From positions 1 through 9,301 of the forward strand of contig JAQBVK010000078.1 in NCBI GenBank assembly GCA_027623585.1: a stretch of DNA of 9,301 bases, written 5' to 3'. The stretch is from Planctomycetota bacterium (GTDB taxonomy: Bacteria; Planctomycetota; UBA1135). Each line of letters starts with the position of its first letter. Position 1 is the stretch's first letter. Of this stretch, positions 1-6,402 are shown piece after piece. Position numbers and translations under genes: made by a program. A model generated the notes under the pieces. The model worked only from the letters and a program-made list of their open reading frames with translations, did no database searches and had not been told where the DNA came from.

Positions 1-21
1 CAAGCGGCGCCCTTCTTGATT

Positions 22-98
22 TGGCGAGGGTGACGGGACTCGAACCCGCAACCACCAGATCGACAGTCTGGTACGCTAACCAATTGCGCTACACCCCC
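22..98 (-). tRNA. tRNA-Asp (anticodon GUC)
   Basis: Read on the minus strand, the 77 bases fold into a complete cloverleaf. There is a 7-bp acceptor stem (GGGGGTG with CACCCTC, one G-U pair), a D arm with GCGC/GCGT, a 5-bp anticodon stem CCAGA/TCTGG around loop CTGTCGA, and a T arm GCGGG-TTCGAGT-CCCGT. The variable loop is 5 nt. The anticodon GTC lies at 62-64, which decodes GAC/GAU. The discriminator base is G, as expected for Asp, and the 3' CCA is encoded at 22-24. A GUN anticodon makes this tRNA a known class of substrate for queuosine at position 34; queC lies upstream on the same strand. Confidence 0.97.
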
Positions 99-112
99 GT
101 AATGGGACGGAG

Positions 113-142
113 AGAATAGCAGCGGCGGAGCGCGGTGGTCAA
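113..142 (-). promoter_or_regulatory. Putative sigma70-type promoter for tRNA-Asp
   Basis: On the minus strand a -35-like TTGACC (142-137, five of six consensus bases) is followed after 18 bp by a -10-like TATTCT (118-113, four of six). This would start transcription near 106, about 8 nt before the mature tRNA 5' end. The -35 box contains the TGA stop codon of mazG, so promoter and upstream gene overlap. The pyrimidine- and C-rich stretch just after the -10 box resembles discriminators of stable-RNA promoters. The tRNA could additionally be reached by read-through from queC-mazG. The match is by eye; the sigma factor consensus of this organism is unknown. Confidence 0.5.
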
Positions 143-975
143 GTGCCGGAAAGCTTGCCGGCCGGATCCGTCTCGGCCGCCTTGGCCTCGTCCCACAGCG
201 CGTCCATCTCCGCAAGCGTGGCTTCGCGCAGCGGTTTGCCGATCCGCTGCTCGACGAAGCGAAAACGTTGCTGAAATCGTTCCACGGTGCCGCGCAGCGC
301 GAGCTCCGGCTCCACTTCGAGCTTGCGAGCGAGATTCACGACCGCGAACAGGAGGTCGCCGAGCTCGCGGCTGACCGCTTCGCGATCGCCGGAAGCCTGC
401 GCGTGTTTCAATTCGGCCCACTCTTCCTCCACCTTCTCCGCGGGACCGGAAGCGTCCGGCCAATCGAAGCCTGCCGAAGAAGCCTTTTGGCCGACCCGCC
501 ATGCGCGCGTCAGCGCCGGCAAGGAGCGCGGCACTCCGGAGAGCACCGATTCGTCCTCACCGCGCTCACGTTTTTCTTCCCGCTTGATGTCTTCCCAATT
601 GCGCAACACTTCGCCGGCGCCGTCCACCACCGTTTCTCCGTAGACGTGCGGGTGACGGCGAATCAATTTGGCGGTGATGCCTTCTGCGACCTCGGTCGCG
701 CCGAAGCCGCGTCCATCGCGCGCGACGCGCGCCACCATCAGCACTCCCATCAGCAGATCGCCGAGTTCTTCACAAATCGCGCGATCGTCGCCGCGCGCGA
801 CGGCGTCGGCGAGCTCATGCGCTTCCTCGATGATGTGGGGCGCGAGGCTCTCCACGCTCTGCTTGATGTCCCACGGGCATCCACCGGGCGAGCGCAGCGT
901 GTCGATGACTTGCATCAAGCGCTCCATCGCGCGCAGTTCATCCGCAGGAACGGGCTTCTCGATCGGCGTCGCCAT
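139..975 (-). CDS. mazG: Nucleoside triphosphate pyrophosphohydrolase MazG
   Basis: The 278-residue product is a two-domain MazG, an enzyme that hydrolyses (d)NTPs to NMP and pyrophosphate and so clears damaged or excess nucleotides in the cytoplasm. The N-terminal domain shows the start signature GGCPWD (31-36) and the metal-binding set E50, E51, E54 then E70 and D73 in the EELGDLL motif, an all-alpha MazG fold. The C-terminal half repeats the theme with EKVEEEWAEL and RELGDLLF, as in E. coli-type tandem MazG of about 260-280 residues. The ATG at 973-975 is 9 bp after the queC stop, so the two are probably co-transcribed; only a weak GCGGG sits before the start. Its TGA lies inside the putative tRNA promoter. 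Family assignment is firm; the preferred substrate cannot be read from sequence. Confidence 0.96.
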   Translation of the reverse strand: MATPIEKPVPADELRAMERLMQVIDTLRSPGGCPWDIKQSVESLAPHIIEEAHELADAVARGDDRAICEELGDLLMGVLMVARVARDGRGFGATEVAEGITAKLIRRHPHVYGETVVDGAGEVLRNWEDIKREEKRERGEDESVLSGVPRSLPALTRAWRVGQKASSAGFDWPDASGPAEKVEEEWAELKHAQASGDREAVSRELGDLLFAVVNLARKLEVEPELALRGTVERFQQRFRFVEQRIGKPLREATLAEMDALWDEAKAAETDPAGKLSGT

Positions 976-984
976 CCCGCGATT

Positions 985-1677
985 CTACGCCTCGCCGAGC
1001 AACTCCCGCTCTGCGCGCGCGCGCAGCCGGCAGGCGTCGCAACGCCCGCAAGCCGTTCCAGCCGCGCTCGGGTCGTAGCAGGAAACGGTACGCGCCACCG
1101 GCACGCCGAGCGCGCGCGCGCGCGCAAGAATCTGCGCCTTGGAAAGCTCCTGCAAGGGCGTGAGCAGACGCAAGGGCGCGCCTTCGACGCCGCAACGCGT
1201 GCCCAGCCGCGCCGCTTCCGCGAAGGCGCGCACGAACTCGGGACGGCAATCCGGATAGCCGCTGTAGTCGAGCGCGTTGACGCCGATGGCCACCGCTTCG
1301 GCGCCGCGTGCTTCGGCGAAAGAACACGCGAGCGCGAGCAGCACCAAATTGCGCGCGGGAACGTAGGTGACGGGAATGCTCGCTTCCACCGGAGCGAGCG
1401 GATCCCGTGACTTCGGCACCGCGATCGAAGCGTCGGTCAGCGCGGAGCCGCCAAAAGCCGCGAGATCGACCGGAAGCACGAGATGCTCCTCCACACCCAG
1501 CGCGGCCGCGATTTCTCGCGCGGCAGCGATTTCGGCGGCGTGCCGCTGGCCGTAGTCCACGGTGAGCGCGTGGACGCGCCAACCGTCCTGAATCAGTTCA
1601 GCGGCCACCGTGGCGGAATCCAATCCGCCCGACAACAGCACCACCGCGCGCTTTGCTTTATCCTTGGGGTTCGGCAA
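985..1677 (-). CDS. queC: 7-cyano-7-deazaguanine (preQ0) synthase QueC
   Basis: QueC converts 7-carboxy-7-deazaguanine plus ammonia and ATP to preQ0, the precursor of queuosine in tRNA. The 230-residue protein has the PP-loop ATP-binding motif SGGLDS at 16-21, the following TVDYGQRH, and a C-terminal zinc site with C200, C210, C213 and C216 (CGRCDAC). Length and order match the family. The start chosen is TTG at 1675-1677: there is no in-frame ATG before the PP-loop, and GGCGGA (1690-1685) lies 7 nt upstream as a Shine-Dalgarno-like site. It is the first gene of a probable queC-mazG unit and is divergent from mrp across 42 bp. No queD, queE or queF is visible here, so the rest of the pathway must be elsewhere. 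Two alternating CG tracts near its 3' end encode Arg-Ala runs. Confidence 0.96.
   Translation of the reverse strand: MPNPKDKAKRAVVLLSGGLDSATVAAELIQDGWRVHALTVDYGQRHAAEIAAAREIAAALGVEEHLVLPVDLAAFGGSALTDASIAVPKSRDPLAPVEASIPVTYVPARNLVLLALACSFAEARGAEAVAIGVNALDYSGYPDCRPEFVRAFAEAARLGTRCGVEGAPLRLLTPLQELSKAQILARARALGVPVARTVSCYDPSAAGTACGRCDACRLRARAERELLGEA
1110..1125. repeat. Alternating CG tract in queC
   Basis: Sixteen bases of strictly alternating G and C lie in queC and encode an Ala-Arg-Ala-Arg-Ala run. A second, shorter alternating tract (TGCGCGCGCGCGCA, 1012-1025) lies about 85 bp away near the gene's end. Such sequence can adopt Z-form DNA, but the Ala/Arg codons of a GC-rich genome explain it sufficiently. 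Confidence 0.6.
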
Positions 1678-1719
1678 GTTGGAATCCGCCCGCGCGGCAT
1701 CCTACTGGACCCCGGCGCC
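1678..1719. promoter_or_regulatory. Divergent queC/mrp intergenic region
   Basis: This 42-bp gap separates two genes transcribed away from each other, so promoters for both must lie in it or inside the 5' ends of the genes. It holds the SD-like GGCGGA of queC (minus strand, 1690-1685) and a short palindrome CCGCGCGG (1690-1697). A weak -10-like TAGGAT occurs on the minus strand (1704-1699) with no convincing -35 partner. On the plus side no good Shine-Dalgarno precedes the mrp ATG; only TGGA about 10 nt upstream. I cannot name a definite promoter. Confidence 0.4.
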
Positions 1720-2757
1720 ATGAGTTCCCCGACCAAAGAACAGATTCTCGACGCCTTGCGCGTCGTCCAAGATCCCGATCTCCATCGCGACATCGTTGCG
1801 CTCGGTTTCGTGCAGGATCTGGCGGCGTGCGACGGGGTCGTGAAGTTCCGGCTGGAACTGACCACACCAGCCTGTCCGGTGAAGGAGCAACTCAAGGAGC
1901 AGGCCCGCGCGGCGGTGGCGGCGCTGCCCGGCATTCGGCAGGTGACCGTCGAGTTGTCCGCGAAGGTGCGTTCCTCGCTCCCGCCGGGCAACATCATCGG
2001 TGGCGACGTCCGCAACGTGATCGCGGTGACCAGCGGCAAGGGCGGCGTCGGCAAGAGCACCGTGGCGGTGAATCTCGCGGTTGCACTCTCGCTGACCGGA
2101 GCCCGCGTTGGCTTGCTGGACGCCGACGTCTACGGACCCAACGTCCCCGTGATGATGGGCCTTACCGGCAAGCCCGGCGGCAGCGGCAAGAAGATGCAAC
2201 CGCTGATCGCGCACGGCGTGAAGACGATCTCGGTGGGTTCGCTGATCGAAGACGGTCAGCCGGTGATGTGGCGCGGCCCCATGCTGCACCGCGCGCTCGA
2301 GCAGTTTCTGCGCGACGTCGAGTGGGGCGAACTCGACTACTTGATCGTGGACATGCCGCCGGGCACGGGCGACGCGCAACTCTCGCTCGCCCAACTCGTT
2401 CCGTTGACAGGTGTCGTCGTGGTCACCATGCCGCAGGAAGTTTCGCTCACGGACGTGCGCCGCGCGATTGGCATGGCCAAAGCGGTGAAGGTCGAGATAC
2501 TCGGAGTGATCGAAAACATGAGCGGACCGGTCTTTGGCGAAGGCGGCGGACTCCGCACTGCTGAAACATTCGGAGTTCCCTATTTTGGCAGCCTGCCCCT
2601 GACTCCTGAGGTTCGTCGCAGCGGCGACCTCGGCGTACCGGTGGTCATCGCAGAGCCTGAATCCTCGATTGCAGAGGCTTTCCGCAACCTCGCCGGACAG
2701 ATCGCGGCGCGAATCTCCACGCGACAAGCCGCAACTCTGCCCGTACTGGAAGTCTGA
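1720..2757 (+). CDS. mrp: Mrp/ApbC-family P-loop ATPase lacking the CxxC motif
   Basis: The 345-residue protein belongs to the Mrp/NBP35 group of cytoplasmic ATPases that carry Fe-S clusters to apoproteins. Residues 1-85 form a MIP18 (DUF59) domain with DPDL and TTPACP (C52). The P-loop NTPase domain follows, with deviant Walker A GKGGVGKS (106-113), DADVYGPN (134-141) and Walker B IVDMPPGTGD (209-218). In most family members ENMS is followed by a CPxC pair that binds a bridging cluster at the dimer interface; here S268 runs directly into GPVFGEGGG, so the pair is absent. The only cysteines I see are C37 and C52. The open frame extends upstream to 1483, but similarity to the MIP18 start and the reverse-strand queC place the start at ATG 1720. 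Fe-S carriage is therefore uncertain; the family is not. Confidence 0.93.
   Translation: MSSPTKEQILDALRVVQDPDLHRDIVALGFVQDLAACDGVVKFRLELTTPACPVKEQLKEQARAAVAALPGIRQVTVELSAKVRSSLPPGNIIGGDVRNVIAVTSGKGGVGKSTVAVNLAVALSLTGARVGLLDADVYGPNVPVMMGLTGKPGGSGKKMQPLIAHGVKTISVGSLIEDGQPVMWRGPMLHRALEQFLRDVEWGELDYLIVDMPPGTGDAQLSLAQLVPLTGVVVVTMPQEVSLTDVRRAIGMAKAVKVEILGVIENMSGPVFGEGGGLRTAETFGVPYFGSLPLTPEVRRSGDLGVPVVIAEPESSIAEAFRNLAGQIAARISTRQAATLPVLEV
2748..2752 (+). promoter_or_regulatory. Ribosome binding site of the repeat-protein gene
   Basis: GGAAG lies 8 nt before the ATG at 2761 and inside the last codons of mrp. It supports that start and, with the 3-bp gap after the mrp stop, suggests the two genes are translated from one transcript. 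Confidence 0.55.
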
Positions 2758-2760
2758 CCC

Positions 2761-5700
2761 ATGCGACGCAAGCTCCTCCCGGCTCTCCTCCTGATCGTCC
2801 TGGCCGCACTCGCCTATTTGATCTTCAACGGCGGGGATCCGGTCGTGCCGACCACGCCGGACTCGCCTGATGTCACGGCCGCCGGAGCGCCGGTGCAGCC
2901 CGGCAGCATCGAGCGCATCGCCGCCGAGAACGCCGCGGCGGAGGCAGAGGCCTTCGACCCGCGCGGTCTCAAGACTGGCGTCGGCGCCTACGGCTTGCAC
3001 GGCACCGTGGTGGATGAGCGCGGAGAACCGGTGGCGAATGCGTGGGTGGCGGCCTACTCCGGTCCCTATCCGCTGTTCGATTTCGAGGTCAGCCTGGAAG
3101 AGATTCTCGAGAGCCCGCTCGACTTCGACCTGGAACCTCTGGCCTCCACGATGGCCGACGAGTCCGGCCACTTTCAGTTGTCCGGTGTCCCCGGCCGCAG
3201 CCTCTACCTCGTCGCGCGCACTTCGAAGCGACTCACGCGCGGCCGCCAGCCGATCAAGCCGGAAGAAGTCGGCAGCGACGAGGGCGTGCTGCTCCACACC
3301 GTCGCCGGCGGTGAACTCCGCGGCCACGTGGTGGATGAATTCGGCGCGCCGGTGGCGAACGCCGAAGTCTTCGTGATGCCTTCGCTGACCTACCTCGTGC
3401 AGGCCATCCGCACGCGCGAGATTTATCTTGAGCGCGTCTTCAGCGGCGGCGACGGCGCCTTCTTCATCGACGCCGTGCCGGCTGGTTTGGTCATGACCGC
3501 GCAAGCCTTCGACGGCGCCACGCATCCGGGATCGCGCGACTTCGGTCCGCTGAACATGGGTGCGACCGCCAACGTCGAAGTACGGCTGTCGCCGACCGGC
3601 AGCCTCACCGCGCTCGCCGTGGACGACGACCAGAATCCGGTGAGCGGCGCGCGCGCCGTCGCCGTGCCGCTGGATCTGCGTTTGGTGCCCGCCTTCGTTC
3701 GTGATCTGCCCGCGTGGATCGCGGAAAGCGGATCCGACGGCAGTTTGCGCTGGCCGCGCTTGCCGCGCCGCAACTACCTGCTGCTCGCGCAGTCGCGCGA
3801 GGGCCGCTCGGCGCCCTACGCCGCAGCAGTGCAAGGCGACGCCTCCGCCGCGCCCGAGGCGCTGGTGCTCCAGACCAGCAATCCGGTCGAAGGCCGCTTG
3901 GTGGACGCACAGGGCCGCGGCATCGTCGGCGCGAAGGTGATGCTCTCGAGCATTCCGTCCAAGCCCGGTTCCGATCAGGCGGGCGGCCCGCGCAGCAGGC
4001 GCGGCGGCGGCATGCCCGCCGGCCCCGAGATGTTCCTCGAAGGCGCCAAGGAAATCCTTCCCATGTTCCTGCCGGCCGAGACCTGGTCCATGACCGGCGC
4101 CAACGGCCGCTTCCGCTTGCCGGTATGGAAGGGAGCGCGGCTCGCGGTCGAGCTGGAAGGTTTCCCGCGCACCACATATGAACTGCCGGACCTCGAAGAG
4201 AAGCAGCCGGTGCTGGTGCTCGCGCCTCCAGGCTCGATCGAAGGCAGCGTCAGCGGTCCGGACGGCAGCGCCGTGCGTTTCTTCGTGGTCAACGCCGACC
4301 TGCGCCGCAGCATGCTCGAACCCGTCGCTCCATCGATCGAGCGCTTCGAAGGTGAAGACGGCCGCTCGTTCCGGGAACGCCAGCGCGCCTCCGAAGATAC
4401 CGCGCGCCAAGGCGTGCTCGGCGACGCGCTCGGTGAGGACGAAGTCGCCGTCCTGCCGGAGGAAATGATCTTCGGTGAACTGCTCAACACGAAGTTGCAG
4501 GACGACGGCAGCGGCCGCTTCCGCATCGCGAATCTGATGCCAGGCACCTACCGCGTCGAGGCACGCGCCTCCGGCTACGTCGTGGCGCATTCGCCGGACA
4601 TCGAAGTGCCCGCCGGCGAAGCCATCAAAGACATTCAGATCACGCTGCAGCGCGGCGCCACGATCCGCGGCCGAGTGATCGCGGCCGGCACCCGCGAACC
4701 GGTCTCCGGCGCGATGGTGTGGTCGGGCAAGGGCGACGAGAGCGGCTTCACCGGCATGATGTTCGCCGTCGCCGAGACGCTCGCAATGGATCGCACCGGC
4801 GCGGACGGATCCTTTGAACTGCTCGGCGTCGAACCCGGAGCCGATCGCATCCACGCCACCGCCGAAGGCTTCGCCTCGGTGATGATCAAGGGCAAAGGCC
4901 TCGCCGAAGGCGACCTGCGCGAGGACCTGGTCATCGAGATGAAGGGCGGCGGCACGATTCAGGGCAACGTCTATGACCGCCATGGCATGCCGCTGCCGGC
5001 GCGCATGGTCGGCGGCTTCGCGATGGACTCGAAGGACTTCTTCCAGGTGCCGACCGACGAAGTCGGGTACTACCTCGCCGACAACGTCAAGCCGGGCAAT
5101 TACTTCCTGGTTTCGGCGTCGCTCGACGACGAAGCGCTGTTCACCGGTGACATCCTCGGCGTGCTCGGCGGCGCGCGCATCGCCCAGGCCTACGTCAAGG
5201 AAGGCCAGACCGTGACCGTGGACATCACCGATCTGTCCGCAGGCGGCTGCAAGGTGACCGGACGCGTGACTCTGCCCGACGGCCGCGCGGTCACCGAAGC
5301 CGCGCTCTTCGCGATGGCTGCGGAGGCGAACATCATGGATTTACGCTTCGCCGCCGCGCGCTCCGATGCGGAGGGCAATTTCGAATTCCGCTCGCTCGCC
5401 CCAGGCAAGTACCGGCTCTCGGTCGAGTCCAGCGATTGGCGCGGTTCGCTCGAAATGGAGGTTCCTGACTTACCCGAGGTTCAGATGAACCTCGAAGCGC
5501 CGGACGGCAGCGTCAGCGGGCAAGTCGTCAGCGAACAAACCGGCCAACCGGTCGCGAACGCCACGATTTCACTGACCCGCGAAGACTCCGCGATGGGCTT
5601 CCTGGGCGCCTTCATGCCCGGCGGCAAGCAGGCGGAGTGGGAGCAAACCGACGAGCAAGGCAACTTCACTTTCGGCGGCGTCGCCGAGGGGCGCTATTCG

Positions 5701-6387
5701 CTCTCGGTGCAGGCCGATTCGCCGTGGAGCCGCGGCCGCGACGAGGACTCGGCGATGGCCGAGCCGCTCGGCCGGCTGCAGGTGCCCGAGTTCTCGATGC
5801 GCTTGAACGATCGCAAGGACCTCGGCGTGCTGCGGCTGCCCATCTCCAGCGCCGTGATGGTGCGCGTCACCAGCGAAGGCAAAGAGATGCGGCAAGGCTT
5901 CACGGTGAAGGTGATTCCCGCCGATCCGGACGCCGAGGAGCAGCAGTCCTGGGGTTGGAACGGTGAGGCGCGCGTGAGCGGTCTCGAAGCCGGAACCTAC
6001 GACCTCATCATTGAGTCGAACGGTTTCGCAAGCAGCCGCTTGCGCAACGTGCAAGTGATGCCGGCTCAGACCACGGAGACCAGCATCGACCTCAAGCCGG
6101 GCGTCGGACTTGCGGCGCGCGTCACCGACCAGAACGGCCAGGCCTTGCCCGATGCGAAGGTGGAAGTCCTCGACTCGGTCGGAGAACGCGTGGACAGCTT
6201 GGGCGGGCGCAGCGGAGGCTTAGGAGGCTTCTTCAACCGCGAAGACGGCGCCATGCCGCTCGGCTCCTACGCGCCCGGCACCTACCGGATCCGCGTGACC
6301 TGGAATGGAAACACGCAGGAGCGCGTCACCACTCTCTCGGCCGGGCAAGAAGCCGACCAGGTCGTCGAGTTCACCTTCACGCGTTAG
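2761..6387 (+). CDS. Membrane-anchored protein of about eleven carboxypeptidase-regulatory-like repeats
   Basis: The function of this 1208-residue protein is not known. It starts with basic MRRK and a hydrophobic helix (about 5-22) that looks like an uncleaved signal anchor; there is no lipobox and no clear signal-peptidase site. A Pro/Ala-rich linker (about 25-75) follows. The rest consists of tandem beta-sandwich units of the CarboxypepD_reg type, each opening with a G-x-V-x-D-x-x-G-x-P-V-x-x-A-x-V pattern and closing with D-G-x-F-x-x-x-x-x-x-P-G-x-Y-x-L. Openings are near residues 77, 184, 280, 374, 490, 632, 730, 829, 916, 1030 and 1115. Repeat 4 contains a Gly/Arg/Pro-rich insert near 405-425. 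One cysteine is seen (about 830). No catalytic domain is recognisable. A role as an extracytoplasmic rod, binding or structural protein is inference. It is probably co-transcribed with mrp (3-bp gap). Confidence 0.9.
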   Translation: MRRKLLPALLLIVLAALAYLIFNGGDPVVPTTPDSPDVTAAGAPVQPGSIERIAAENAAAEAEAFDPRGLKTGVGAYGLHGTVVDERGEPVANAWVAAYSGPYPLFDFEVSLEEILESPLDFDLEPLASTMADESGHFQLSGVPGRSLYLVARTSKRLTRGRQPIKPEEVGSDEGVLLHTVAGGELRGHVVDEFGAPVANAEVFVMPSLTYLVQAIRTREIYLERVFSGGDGAFFIDAVPAGLVMTAQAFDGATHPGSRDFGPLNMGATANVEVRLSPTGSLTALAVDDDQNPVSGARAVAVPLDLRLVPAFVRDLPAWIAESGSDGSLRWPRLPRRNYLLLAQSREGRSAPYAAAVQGDASAAPEALVLQTSNPVEGRLVDAQGRGIVGAKVMLSSIPSKPGSDQAGGPRSRRGGGMPAGPEMFLEGAKEILPMFLPAETWSMTGANGRFRLPVWKGARLAVELEGFPRTTYELPDLEEKQPVLVLAPPGSIEGSVSGPDGSAVRFFVVNADLRRSMLEPVAPSIERFEGEDGRSFRERQRASEDTARQGVLGDALGEDEVAVLPEEMIFGELLNTKLQDDGSGRFRIANLMPGTYRVEARASGYVVAHSPDIEVPAGEAIKDIQITLQRGATIRGRVIAAGTREPVSGAMVWSGKGDESGFTGMMFAVAETLAMDRTGADGSFELLGVEPGADRIHATAEGFASVMIKGKGLAEGDLREDLVIEMKGGGTIQGNVYDRHGMPLPARMVGGFAMDSKDFFQVPTDEVGYYLADNVKPGNYFLVSASLDDEALFTGDILGVLGGARIAQAYVKEGQTVTVDITDLSAGGCKVTGRVTLPDGRAVTEAALFAMAAEANIMDLRFAAARSDAEGNFEFRSLAPGKYRLSVESSDWRGSLEMEVPDLPEVQMNLEAPDGSVSGQVVSEQTGQPVANATISLTREDSAMGFLGAFMPGGKQAEWEQTDEQGNFTFGGVAEGRYSLSVQADSPWSRGRDEDSAMAEPLGRLQVPEFSMRLNDRKDLGVLRLPISSAVMVRVTSEGKEMRQGFTVKVIPADPDAEEQQSWGWNGEARVSGLEAGTYDLIIESNGFASSRLRNVQVMPAQTTETSIDLKPGVGLAARVTDQNGQALPDAKVEVLDSVGERVDSLGGRSGGLGGFFNREDGAMPLGSYAPGTYRIRVTWNGNTQERVTTLSAGQEADQVVEFTFTR
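3006..3362 (+). repeat. Two similar repeat-unit openings in the repeat-protein gene
   Basis: Bases 3006-3041 and 3327-3362 align at an offset of 321 bp (107 codons). The first 36 positions match at 29 sites, including an identical 12-base run CGTGGTGGATGA and an identical CCGGTGGCGAA. They encode VVDERGEPVANA and VVDEFGAPVANA. This similarity at DNA level, including synonymous sites, points to a relatively recent duplication of a repeat unit or to selection on both. The other units are more diverged. Confidence 0.6.
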
Positions 6388-6402
6388 GGCAGCGCTGCCT
6401 TA
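6385..6402. terminator. Palindrome between convergent genes, possible bidirectional terminator
   Basis: The whole 12-bp gap between the two convergent stop codons (6388-6399) is the perfect palindrome GGCAGCGCTGCC. The flanking TAG (6385-6387, plus) and TAA (6402-6400, minus) extend the pairing by two Watson-Crick pairs and one G-U pair. In RNA this gives about a 7-bp stem with a 4-nt GCGC loop on either strand. No T tract follows on either side, so if it is a terminator it is not the classical type; stem-loop transcript ends or Rho-assisted stops are alternatives. Confidence 0.4.

Noticed and set aside
1..21. Imperfect hairpin AAG-C-GGCGCC-CTT just downstream of tRNA-Asp as a terminator
   Set aside because: The arms are short with a bulge, no loop and no visible T tract before the window ends; there is too little sequence to support it.
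1012..1125. CG-alternating tracts in queC as Z-DNA or regulatory elements
   Set aside because: They encode Arg-Ala runs with the codons preferred in a GC-rich genome, so no extra function is needed to explain them.
268..1410. Open frame of 380 codons on the plus strand antisense to mazG and queC
   Set aside because: It spans two well-supported genes and their junction on the other strand and has no recognisable motif.
1659..1664. TATCCT as a -10 box for mrp inside queC
   Set aside because: No -35-like hexamer is found at a suitable distance, and a four-of-six match occurs by chance.
1483..1719. Upstream in-frame extension of mrp by 79 codons
   Set aside because: The extension lies over the queC 5' end on the opposite strand and is not part of the Mrp fold; the MIP18 domain begins right after ATG 1720.
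1702..4983. Open frame of 1093 codons on the minus strand, antisense to mrp and half of the repeat-protein gene
   Set aside because: It is a long stop-free shadow frame typical of high-GC coding DNA. Its product is rich in His, Arg, Ala and Gly, shows no recognisable domain, and the opposite strand encodes clear protein families.
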